Below are positions 8,691 to 15,486 of a stretch of 64,000 nt of DNA, in pieces. The notes below the pieces were generated by a model, which had not been told where the DNA came from, searched no databases, and was given only the letters and a program-made list of their open reading frames with translations. Positions within the stretch are counted from its first letter, which is position 1. Each line of letters begins with the position of its first letter. Source of the stretch: Streptomyces sp. R28 (GTDB taxonomy: Bacteria > Actinomycetota > Actinomycetes > Streptomycetales > Streptomycetaceae); the NCBI RefSeq assembly GCF_041052385.1, contig NZ_CP163439.1:7739001-7803000 (forward strand). The letters run 5' to 3'. The position numbers and the translations under genes were made by a program.

Positions 8691-8693
8691 CCC

Positions 8694-8722
8694 GACGTAT
8701 CGACGATAGCGCGAAGTTTCAA
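8694..8722 (-). promoter_or_regulatory. ribA operon promoter
   Basis: On the minus strand, TTGAAA (8722-8717) and TACGTC (8699-8694) are 17 bases apart. The -35 lies inside operator 2 and the start point falls at operator 1. Confidence 0.5.
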
Positions 8723-8731
8723 ATTTTGAAC
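8716..8731. promoter_or_regulatory. MarR operator 2 (imperfect palindrome)
   Basis: GTTTCAAATTTTGAAC, one base longer in the left arm than operator 1, centred 40 bp from it and covering the ribA -35. Confidence 0.65.
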
Positions 8732-8810
8732 AACCCTCTCCCGTGTTGCGCCCGTCACATCGCCCCGATGCGGGGCCGCGCGCCGCCACGAGCCGCCGCA
8801 CGCGGCTCAG

Positions 8811-8824
8811 GTTCGAATTTGAAC
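8811..8824. promoter_or_regulatory. MarR operator 3 (autoregulation)
   Basis: GTTCGAATTTGAAC, one mismatch from the operator 1 palindrome, lies where the -35 of the marR promoter should be (its -10 is at 8833-8838). Confidence 0.65.
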
Positions 8825-8832
8825 CGTCGCGA

Positions 8833-8838
8833 TAGCGT
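8833..8838 (+). promoter_or_regulatory. -10 element of marR, leaderless
   Basis: TAGCGT ends 6 bases before ATG 8845; no ribosome site is present. Confidence 0.55.
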
Positions 8839-8844
8839 GGACGC

Positions 8845-9321
8845 ATGACGGCACCACAGTGGTTGAACGAGGAAGAGCTGCGCGCCTGGTACGCCTTCGT
8901 GGCCGCCGGTGCGCTCATCAATCGCCGTCTGGATCAACAGCTCAAGGACGACGTGGGGATCACACACCTTCAGTACGAGATCCTCGTGCGCCTCAACGCG
9001 GCCCCGGACCGGGAGATGCGCATGAGCGCGCTCGCCGACGCGCTCCTCAACTCCAAGAGCGGGCTGACCTACCAGATCACCCGGCTGGAAAAGGCCGGGC
9101 TGGTGACCCGCCGCCCCTGCGCCGGCGACCCGCGCGCGGTCTACGCCGTCCTCACCGAGGCGGGCAGGCAGATGCTGGAGCGGGCGGCCCCGGGCCATGT
9201 CGCACAGGTCCGCAAGCTGCTCATCGACGTCCTCACACCACAGCAGCTCGCGACATTCGCCGACGGCCTGACCGAGGTGACCCACCGCATCCAGAACAGC
9301 GAAGCCGGCCCCGCGCGGTAG
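8845..9321 (+). CDS. MarR family transcriptional regulator
   Basis: Dimeric winged-helix repressor of 158 residues. The recognition region is MSALADALLNSKSGLTYQI and the wing ends in VTRRPCAGDPRAVYAVLTEAG, typical of MarR proteins. It is divergent from ribA-DUF2218-oxidoreductase; the 201-bp gap holds three related palindromes, two over the ribA promoter and one over its own, so it should repress both directions. One Cys (in RRPCAGD) sits in the wing and could sense electrophiles, but the usual N-terminal redox Cys of OhrR is absent. The inducer is unknown. Confidence 0.9.
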   Translation: MTAPQWLNEEELRAWYAFVAAGALINRRLDQQLKDDVGITHLQYEILVRLNAAPDREMRMSALADALLNSKSGLTYQITRLEKAGLVTRRPCAGDPRAVYAVLTEAGRQMLERAAPGHVAQVRKLLIDVLTPQQLATFADGLTEVTHRIQNSEAGPAR

Positions 9322-9377
9322 CCCTCGCCCACCGCTGCCGCCACCGAACGCCGGGGCCGGCGGCTCCGGCGACCGCA

Positions 9378-9383
9378 TACCCT
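9378..9383 (+). promoter_or_regulatory. -10 element of miaB, leaderless
   Basis: TACCCT ends 6 bases before ATG 9390, with no Shine-Dalgarno sequence; this supports the chosen start. Confidence 0.5.
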
Positions 9384-9389
9384 TGTCCC

Positions 9390-10904
9390 ATGACCAGCAG
9401 CGACCGGAGCCAGGCAGTGGGCGTGAAGACATACGAGGTGCGCACCTACGGGTGCCAGATGAACGTCCACGATTCCGAGCGATTGTCCGGGCTGCTCGAA
9501 GACGCCGGTTACGTACGCGCGCCCGAGGACGCGAACGGTGACGCGGACGTCGTCGTCTTCAACACCTGCGCGGTCCGCGAGAACGCCGACAACAAGCTGT
9601 ACGGCAACCTCGGTCACCTCGCGCCGATGAAGACCAAGCGGCCCGGCATGCAGATCGCGGTCGGCGGCTGTCTCGCGCAGAAGGACCGCGACACCATCGT
9701 GAAGCGGGCGCCCTGGGTGGACGTCGTCTTCGGCACGCACAACATCGGCAAGCTGCCCGTCCTGCTGGAACGCGCGCGCGTGCAGGAGGAGGCGCAGGTC
9801 GAGATCGCCGAGTCGCTGGAGGCGTTCCCGTCGACGCTGCCGACCCGGCGCGAGAGCGCCTACGCGGCCTGGGTGTCGATCTCCGTCGGCTGCAACAACA
9901 CCTGCACCTTCTGCATCGTCCCGGCCCTGCGCGGCAAGGAGAAGGACCGCCGCACCGGCGACATCCTCGCCGAGATCGAGGCCCTGGTCGCCGAGGGCGT
10001 CAGCGAGATCACGCTGCTGGGCCAGAACGTCAACGCGTACGGCTCCGACATCGGCGACCGCGAGGCGTTCAGCAAGCTGCTGCGGGCCTGCGGGAACATC
10101 GAGGGCCTGGAGCGGGTCCGCTTCACCTCCCCGCATCCGCGCGACTTCACCGACGACGTCATCGCCGCCATGGCCGAGACGCCGAACGTGATGCCCCAGC
10201 TCCACATGCCGCTCCAGTCAGGCTCGGACACGGTCCTGAAGGCAATGCGCCGCTCCTACCGCCAAGAGCGCTACCTGGGGATCATCGAGAACGTCCGCGC
10301 CGCCATCCCGCACGCCGCGATCACCACCGACATCATCGTGGGCTTCCCCGGCGAGACCGAGGAGGACTTCGAGCAGACGCTGCATGTGGTCCGCGAGGCC
10401 CGCTTCGCGCAGGCATTCACGTTCCAGTACTCCAAGCGCCCCGGAACCCCGGCGGCCACCATGGAGAACCAGATCCCCAAGCAGGTCGTCCAGGCGCGCT
10501 ACGAGCGTCTCGTCGCCCTCCAGGAGGAGATCTCCTGGGAGGAGAACAAGAAGCAGGTCGGCCGCACCTTCGAGCTCATGGTCGCCGAAGGCGAGGGCCG
10601 CAAGGACGGCGCCACCCACCGCCTGTCCGGCCGCGCCCCCGACAACCGCCTGGTCCACTTCACCAAGCCGGAGCAGGAGGTCCGACCCGGCGACGTGGTG
10701 ACCGTCGAGGTCACGTACGCCGCCCCGCACCACCTCCTCGCCGAGGGCGCCGTCCTCGACGTCCGCCGCACGCGCGCGGGCGACGCCTGGGAGAAGCGGA
10801 ACGCCGCCGAGCAGGCCAAGCCGGCCGGTGTGCTGCTCGGCCTGCCCAAGGTGGGCGTACCGGAGCCGCTGCCGGCGGTCACCGGAGGCTGCGCCGTCGA
10901 CTGA
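9390..10904 (+). CDS. miaB: tRNA-2-methylthio-N6-dimethylallyladenosine synthase MiaB
   Basis: Radical-SAM methylthiotransferase that adds the 2-methylthio group to i6A37 of tRNAs reading UNN codons. 504 residues. The N-terminal UPF0004 cluster cysteines are in YGCQMN, NTCAVREN and GGCLAQ; the radical-SAM motif is CNNTCTFC; a TRAM domain closes the protein (GRTFELMVAEGEGR and on). MiaA, which makes the i6A substrate, is encoded 1.7 kb downstream. Both modify the leucyl tRNA for UUA (bldA) in Streptomyces, which matters for the TTA-containing cluster at 25.6 kb. A longer upstream frame overlaps marR and is rejected. Confidence 0.95.
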   Translation: MTSSDRSQAVGVKTYEVRTYGCQMNVHDSERLSGLLEDAGYVRAPEDANGDADVVVFNTCAVRENADNKLYGNLGHLAPMKTKRPGMQIAVGGCLAQKDRDTIVKRAPWVDVVFGTHNIGKLPVLLERARVQEEAQVEIAESLEAFPSTLPTRRESAYAAWVSISVGCNNTCTFCIVPALRGKEKDRRTGDILAEIEALVAEGVSEITLLGQNVNAYGSDIGDREAFSKLLRACGNIEGLERVRFTSPHPRDFTDDVIAAMAETPNVMPQLHMPLQSGSDTVLKAMRRSYRQERYLGIIENVRAAIPHAAITTDIIVGFPGETEEDFEQTLHVVREARFAQAFTFQYSKRPGTPAATMENQIPKQVVQARYERLVALQEEISWEENKKQVGRTFELMVAEGEGRKDGATHRLSGRAPDNRLVHFTKPEQEVRPGDVVTVEVTYAAPHHLLAEGAVLDVRRTRAGDAWEKRNAAEQAKPAGVLLGLPKVGVPEPLPAVTGGCAVD

Positions 10905-10943
10905 CCGGGCCGACTGACCGGGTCGCCATGTGAGTCGTGGCCT

Positions 10944-10977
10944 GGTCCGTCGCGGCCCGTCATGGCCGCGACAGACC
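10944..10977 (+). terminator. Hairpin after miaB
   Basis: 14-bp stem with one mismatch (10944-10957 with 10964-10977) and a 6-base loop, 40 bases after the miaB stop. No U-run, as usual in Streptomyces. Confidence 0.6.
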
Positions 10978-11076
10978 GGACCGGGAGAGGCCTGAGAGCG
11001 GAATACGAGCGACTGGACCACGCCGGCCGACGCCGTGACCAAAGGACGCGTCCCGGGTGCCCCCTGGGCCGCGCAG

Positions 11077-11082
11077 TAGGCT
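11077..11082 (+). promoter_or_regulatory. -10 element, leaderless
   Basis: TAGGCT lies 7 bases before ATG 11090 and no ribosome site is present. Confidence 0.45.
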
Positions 11083-11089
11083 GCCGATC

Positions 11090-11818
11090 ATGCTTGTCGC
11101 CGCCGCAGTCTGCCCTTGCCCGCCGCTCCTCGTGCCCGAGCTCGCCGCGGCTGCCGCGCCCGAGCTGGACGCCGCGCGAGCCGCCTGCACGGACACGCTC
11201 GGCGTGCTCGCCGCCGCCCGGCCCGACCTTCTCGTGGTCGTCGGCCCCGCCGAGGAGAGCGCGCACGGGACGCATGCGGAAGGTACGCCGGGCTCGTTCC
11301 GCGGCTTCGGCGTGGACATCGACGTACGGCTGGGCCGGGCCGAGGCCGGCACGGCCGTCCCGGCGCCGTCGGAACGGCGGCTTCCGCCCTCGCTGGCCGT
11401 CGCCGCGTGGCTGCTGGAGCGGACCGGGTGGTCGGACGCCCCGATCCAGGGACTCGGTGTGGGGGAACCCTGGGAGGCCGAGCGGTGTATCGAAGTCGGA
11501 AGGCACATCGCCGCCCGGGCCGAGCGGGTGGCACTGCTGGTGATGGGCGACGCCAGCGCCTGCCGCACGCTCAAGGCTCCCGGCTACCTCGACGAGCGGG
11601 CGGCGCCTTTCGACGCCTCCGTCGCGCGTGCGCTGGGCAAGGCGGACGTGGCCGCCCTCAAGGCGCTGGACACCGAGCGGGCGCGTGACCTGAAGGCCTC
11701 GGGCCGGGCCCCGTGGCAGGTCCTCGCGGGAGCCGCCGAGGAGGCGGGCCTTTCGGGTGCCCTGCTGTACGAGGACGCGCCGTACGGGGTGGGGTACCTG
11801 GTCGCGACCTGGTCGTAG
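11090..11818 (+). CDS. Class III extradiol dioxygenase-fold protein
   Basis: Conserved streptomycete protein of 242 residues between miaB and miaA. The start MLVAAAVCPCPPLLVPEL and the alternating beta segments (LLVVVGPAEES, VALLVMGDASA, PWQVLAGAAEEAG) resemble the LigB/MEMO-like fold. The usual iron-binding histidines of active extradiol dioxygenases are not clearly kept (the N-terminal motif has CPCPPLL where they have HPP), so catalysis is doubtful. ATG 11090 is chosen from the leaderless promoter and because the conserved start is there. Function unknown. Confidence 0.7.
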   Translation: MLVAAAVCPCPPLLVPELAAAAAPELDAARAACTDTLGVLAAARPDLLVVVGPAEESAHGTHAEGTPGSFRGFGVDIDVRLGRAEAGTAVPAPSERRLPPSLAVAAWLLERTGWSDAPIQGLGVGEPWEAERCIEVGRHIAARAERVALLVMGDASACRTLKAPGYLDERAAPFDASVARALGKADVAALKALDTERARDLKASGRAPWQVLAGAAEEAGLSGALLYEDAPYGVGYLVATWS

Positions 11819-11848
11819 GGCAGGTCGCGACCACCCGGAAACGGCGGA

Positions 11849-11877
11849 CGGCCGGGAGCCGTCAAGCTCCGCGGCCG
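11849..11877. terminator. Hairpin between convergent genes
   Basis: CGGCCGGGAGC pairs with GCTCCGCGGCCG around a 6-base loop with one bulged base; it sits between the dioxygenase-fold gene (stop 11818) and the antitoxin-like gene (stop 11894). Confidence 0.5.
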
Positions 11878-11893
11878 ACCGTCGATGTGCCGT

Positions 11894-12163
11894 TCAGGTC
11901 GTCGGCGGGGGTGCGTTCGGCGGCGGTGTGCTGCTGCCCGTCGCCGTGTGGTCGCCCTTGTGCGCGAGCCGGTCCATGGCGCCCTTGGCCTTGCCCGTAC
12001 CCGTGTGGATCTTGTTGCTGTACTTGCCCTTGGTCTTCTCGTCGACGAACTTCTCAGCCTTGTCGAGGCCGTGTTGCACCTTGTCCTCGTGCCGCTGCGC
12101 GAAGTCGAAGACCTTGTCCTTGGCCGGGGCGAGTTTGACCTTCAAATTGTGCATCAGACCCAT
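11894..12163 (-). CDS. Rv0909/MT0933-type antitoxin-like protein
   Basis: 89 residues, basic and helical at the N-terminus (MGLMHNLKVKLAPAKDKVFDF), with HEDKVQHGLDKAEKFVDEKTKGKYSNK typical of the family and a Pro/Thr tail, given here only in part. The mycobacterial founder is called an antitoxin, yet no toxin gene is beside this one, so the name reflects family only. A GGAAGGTG ribosome site precedes ATG 12163. It follows the acidic 89-residue protein gene by 24 bases, probably on one message. Confidence 0.75.
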   Translation of the reverse strand: MGLMHNLKVKLAPAKDKVFDFAQRHEDKVQHGLDKAEKFVDEKTKGKYSNKIHTGTGKAKGAMDRLAHKGDHTATGSSTPPPNAPPPTT

Positions 12164-12187
12164 GCTTCACCTTCCCGCGCGGGGCAG

Positions 12188-12457
12188 TTACGTGCGGGCG
12201 CCTTCATCGGCCTCACGGTCGGCCGCCTCGTCGGCGGACTGCTGCTTGGGGATCTCGACGCCCTCGTCGGTATCGGCCTCGACGGGTCCCGCCGCCGTCG
12301 GCTGGGCCTCGTCCTCAACCTGGGCCTCGGCCGACCCCTTCGCCTCTGCCGCCTCCTCCGCCGCGGGCTCGGCCGTTGGTGTGTCGGCCTGCGCCTCGGC
12401 GGTTGACGCCTCCTCCGTAGCCTTCGACCTCCGGAGAAGTCGTGCGAAAACGCCCAT
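12188..12457 (-). CDS. Acidic Glu/Ala-rich small protein
   Basis: 89 residues from ATG 12457, with a GGAGTGG ribosome site. A short basic start (MGVFARLLRRSK) is followed by a disordered, highly acidic Ala/Glu/Thr-rich body. No known domain. Similar small proteins are annotated in Streptomyces next to miaA, without function. Upstream in-frame codons to 12652 would overlap the miaA start region and are not used. Likely co-transcribed with the antitoxin-like gene. Confidence 0.65.
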   Translation of the reverse strand: MGVFARLLRRSKATEEASTAEAQADTPTAEPAAEEAAEAKGSAEAQVEDEAQPTAAGPVEADTDEGVEIPKQQSADEAADREADEGART

Positions 12458-12639
12458 ATCCACTCCATACGTTACTCGTGCGGGCGAAATCCCGCGTCGT
12501 CCGGTGCGTCCGTTTGCGTCGCCCCGTCGCCGCCCCTGCGAAACCGGCGGCGAAAACCTCGCAACTGGCAACGACCCCGCGCGCGTGCCGTCACGTAACT
12601 CGTTCGAGGCCACCCTGTGAGGTTTGCGAGACTGGGGCG

Positions 12640-13578
12640 GTGAGTAGCGCACGTTCCACCCCCCGAGTCATCGCCGTCGTCGGACCGACCGCAGCCGGAA
12701 AGTCCGATCTGGGCGTGTTCCTGGCCCAGCGGCTCGGCGGCGAGGTCGTCAACGCCGACTCCATGCAGCTCTACCGAGGGATGGACATCGGCACCGCCAA
12801 GCTGACGCCCGAGGAGCGCGCCGGTGTCCCGCACCACCTGCTGGACATCTGGGACGTGACGGTCACGGCGTCCGTCGCCGAGTACCAGCGGCTCGCGCGG
12901 GAGCGGATCGACGCACTGCTGGCCGAGGGGCGCTGGCCGATCCTGGTCGGCGGCTCGGGGCTGTACGTCCGAGGGGCCGTCGACAACCTGGAGTTCCCCG
13001 GCACCGACCCCGAGGTCAGGGCCCGGCTGGAGGAGGAGCTCGCGCTGCGCGGCTCCGGGGCGCTGCACGCCCGCCTGGCCGCCGCCGACCCCGAGGCCGC
13101 GCGGGCGATCCTGCCCAGCAACGGGCGCCGTATCGTCCGGGCCCTCGAGGTGATCGAGATCACCGGCCAGCCTTTCACCGCCAACCTCCCCGGCCACGAC
13201 TCGGTCTACGACACCGTCCAGATCGGCGTCGACGTGGCCCGTCCCGAGCTGGATGAGCGCATCGCGCGCCGGGTCGACCGGATGTGGGACGCCGGGCTCG
13301 TGGAAGAGGTCCGCGCGCTGGAGTCGCAAGGGTTGCGCGAGGGGCGTACGGCCTCGCGGGCGCTCGGGTACCAGCAGGTGCTCGGGGCGCTCGCCGGGGA
13401 GTGCACCCTCGCAGAGGCGCGCGCCGAGACCGTACGTGCCACCAAGCGCTTCGCGCGCCGCCAGGATTCATGGTTCAGGCGCGACCCGCGGGTGCACTGG
13501 CTGAGTGGGGCTGCGGCGGATCTCACAGAACTTCCGCATCTCGCACTGGCGTTGGTCGAACGACCGGTTACAGCCTGA
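12640..13578 (+). CDS. miaA: tRNA dimethylallyltransferase MiaA
   Basis: Transfers a dimethylallyl group to A37 of tRNAs that read codons starting with U, giving i6A for MiaB. 312 residues from GTG 12640; the frame extends to 12442 but homology starts at RVIAVVGPTAAGKSDL. The P-loop is GPTAAGKS, the tRNA-binding DSMQLYRGMDIGTAK region follows, and GGSGLYVRG is the DMAPP side. Divergent from the two small-protein genes. GTG is preceded by a weak GGGG. In Streptomyces this enzyme affects decoding of UUA by the bldA tRNA. Confidence 0.94.
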   Translation: MSSARSTPRVIAVVGPTAAGKSDLGVFLAQRLGGEVVNADSMQLYRGMDIGTAKLTPEERAGVPHHLLDIWDVTVTASVAEYQRLARERIDALLAEGRWPILVGGSGLYVRGAVDNLEFPGTDPEVRARLEEELALRGSGALHARLAAADPEAARAILPSNGRRIVRALEVIEITGQPFTANLPGHDSVYDTVQIGVDVARPELDERIARRVDRMWDAGLVEEVRALESQGLREGRTASRALGYQQVLGALAGECTLAEARAETVRATKRFARRQDSWFRRDPRVHWLSGAAADLTELPHLALALVERPVTA

Positions 13579-13686
13579 TCACGTGATGGCATCGGGACGC
13601 TCCGGCCGCCGTCCGGGCCTCCGACGCCATGCCATCATCGAGCTTCGATCGACCAAGTGGAGTCCGAGTTGGGAGGGCGCGTGGCG

Positions 13687-14190
13687 ATGGAGGCCGGCCC
13701 TCGCGACACCGCACAAGGTACCGAGAACGCCACCACCGACCGGGGCGAAGGGGAGCAGGACGGCGACCGTCTGAGCCCCGACGGGCCCGACGAAGCGGAA
13801 GGCGGCGTCACCGACGACGGCCCCGAGCCCGAGGAGATGTACGCGAGCGGCCCGGAGGTCGAGGTCGAGCTGCGTCCGCAGCGCCGACTGCGCATCTGGC
13901 AGCTCGCGCCCATCGTGTCGCTGGCCGCGGTCGGCTCCCTGATGTTCGCGTTCCCGCTGGCCTTCGACTTCGGCGACAGCGGGGCCGTGATCGCCATGCT
14001 GGGGCTCCTGATCTGCTCCTGCGCGGCCGGCTGGGGCATGATGGCCGCCCGCCGGGTGGGCTACACCTGGCCCGGCCTGCCGCCGCGGGGCGCCGGGCGC
14101 AGAGCGGACTGGCGGGTCGTGGTGGCCTACGCCCTGCTCGTGGCCGCGGTGGTCGTGCTCGCCGTGTGGCGCGTGGCCCGGCTGCGCTGA
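13687..14190 (+). CDS. Membrane protein with acidic cytoplasmic N-terminus
   Basis: 167 residues. The first 75 are acidic and disordered (for example DRGEGEQDGDRL); three hydrophobic segments follow (LAPIVSLAAVGSLMFAFPLA, VIAMLGLLICSCAAGWGMMA, VVAYALLVAAVVVLAVW). ATG 13687 is 9 bases after a GGGAGGG site; GTG 13681 is possible but too close. Conserved between miaA and dapF in Streptomyces as far as I recall; function unknown. A strong hairpin at 14197-14232 follows the stop. Confidence 0.75.
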   Translation: MEAGPRDTAQGTENATTDRGEGEQDGDRLSPDGPDEAEGGVTDDGPEPEEMYASGPEVEVELRPQRRLRIWQLAPIVSLAAVGSLMFAFPLAFDFGDSGAVIAMLGLLICSCAAGWGMMAARRVGYTWPGLPPRGAGRRADWRVVVAYALLVAAVVVLAVWRVARLR

Positions 14191-14196
14191 CCTTCC

Positions 14197-14232
14197 CGCG
14201 CGCGTGGAGTCGGCTTGTCGGCCACGCGCGCG
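14197..14232 (+). terminator. Hairpin between the membrane protein gene and dapF
   Basis: Perfect 11-bp stem CGCGCGCGTGG/CCACGCGCGCG with a 14-base loop, 6 bases after the stop at 14190. Confidence 0.6.
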
Positions 14233-14281
14233 TGCGCTGTCGTACGACTCCGCACACGCATGGCTTGTCGTACCGACCCCT

Positions 14282-14287
14282 TACGAT
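14282..14287 (+). promoter_or_regulatory. -10 element of dapF, leaderless
   Basis: TACGAT ends 6 bases before ATG 14294; the only purine stretch, GAGG, is too close to the ATG to act as a ribosome site. Confidence 0.5.
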
Positions 14288-14293
14288 CGAGGT

Positions 14294-15187
14294 ATGAGCA
14301 CGCGGATCGCCTTCCTCAAGGGTCACGGCACCGAGAACGACTTCGTGATCGTCCCGGACCCCGAGAACACCATCGACCTGCCCCCGGCCGCCGTCGCCGC
14401 CCTGTGCGACCGCCGCGCGGGCATCGGCGGTGACGGACTGCTGCATGTGGTGCGGTCCGCGGCGCACCCCGAGGCCAAGGACATGGCGGCCGAGGCCGAG
14501 TGGTTCATGGACTACCGCAACGGCGACGGCTCGGTCGCGGAGATGTGCGGCAACGGCGTGCGCGTGTTCGCGCGCTACCTCCAGCGGGCCGGACACGCCG
14601 CCGAGGGCGACCTCGCGGTCGCCACGCGCGGGGGCGTGAAGACCGTGCACATCGCCAAGACCGCATCCGACAGCGGATCCGCCGCGGGTGACGTCACGGT
14701 CGGCATGGGCAAGGCGCTGCTCCCCGAAGGGGATGTCACGGTCAGCGTCGGCGAGCGCAGCTGGCCCGCGCGCAACGTGAACATGGGCAACCCGCACGCC
14801 GTCGCCTTCGTGGACGAACTCGCACACGCCGGTGACCTGCACTCCCCGCCGCCGTTCAGCCCTGCCTCCGCCTACCCGGACGGGGTCAACGTCGAGTTCG
14901 TGGTCGACCGCGGGCCCCGGCATGTCGCCCTGCGTGTGCACGAGCGTGGTGCCGGCGAGACCCGTTCGTGCGGCACGGGCGCGTGCGCCGTCGCCGTGGC
15001 CGCCGCGCGGCGGGACGGCGCCGATCCGACGGTCACCGGTACCCCCGCGACGTACACCGTCGATGTGCCGGGCGGCACCCTGGTGATCACCGAGCGGGCG
15101 GACGGCGAGATCGAGATGACCGGCCCCGCGGTGATCGTCGCCGAAGGCGAGATCGACGCGGACTGGCTGGAAAACGCGGTCCGTTGA
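14294..15187 (+). CDS. dapF: Diaminopimelate epimerase
   Basis: Converts LL- to meso-diaminopimelate for lysine; 297 residues. The two active-site cysteines are in EMCGNGVRVFARYL (about residue 79) and RSCGTGACAVAV (about residue 228). It is about 15-20 residues longer than the commonest length, through loops such as DSGSAAGDVTVG, as in other streptomycetes. Streptomyces cell walls use LL-DAP, so the epimerase mainly serves lysine supply. Start fixed by a leaderless promoter. Confidence 0.95.
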   Translation: MSTRIAFLKGHGTENDFVIVPDPENTIDLPPAAVAALCDRRAGIGGDGLLHVVRSAAHPEAKDMAAEAEWFMDYRNGDGSVAEMCGNGVRVFARYLQRAGHAAEGDLAVATRGGVKTVHIAKTASDSGSAAGDVTVGMGKALLPEGDVTVSVGERSWPARNVNMGNPHAVAFVDELAHAGDLHSPPPFSPASAYPDGVNVEFVVDRGPRHVALRVHERGAGETRSCGTGACAVAVAAARRDGADPTVTGTPATYTVDVPGGTLVITERADGEIEMTGPAVIVAEGEIDADWLENAVR

Positions 15188-15486
15188 GGGACGGGGCGTC
15201 TTGGTATCCCAGCCTCGATCGCTCCGCTGCCTGTCACCGGCCCCTTCCAGGGGTAGGGACGCGTTCGAAATCATGACCGGTCGCCTGTCAGGTGGCGCAA
15301 AATCGTAAACCTGTGAACCCTCGCTCGAATGGGTGATCCGTTTCACGCTCGGCGAGAGGCGGTCAGTCGCACGTGATGGGCTCGGTAGCATCAAGCACCG
15401 GCCCGGACGGGGGAGATGTCGCCATCCCCTGAGCCGTGTCCGCCATGGGGCACCCCGTCCGCCGGTCCACGCAGCCGGAGGTGCCC

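Noticed and set aside
8644..8844. FMN riboswitch upstream of ribA
   Set aside because: The leader is short and filled by MarR palindromes; no RFN element recognised.
11894..12457. Toxin-antitoxin pair formed by the two small genes
   Set aside because: One matches an antitoxin-named family, but the partner is an acidic disordered protein without toxin features.
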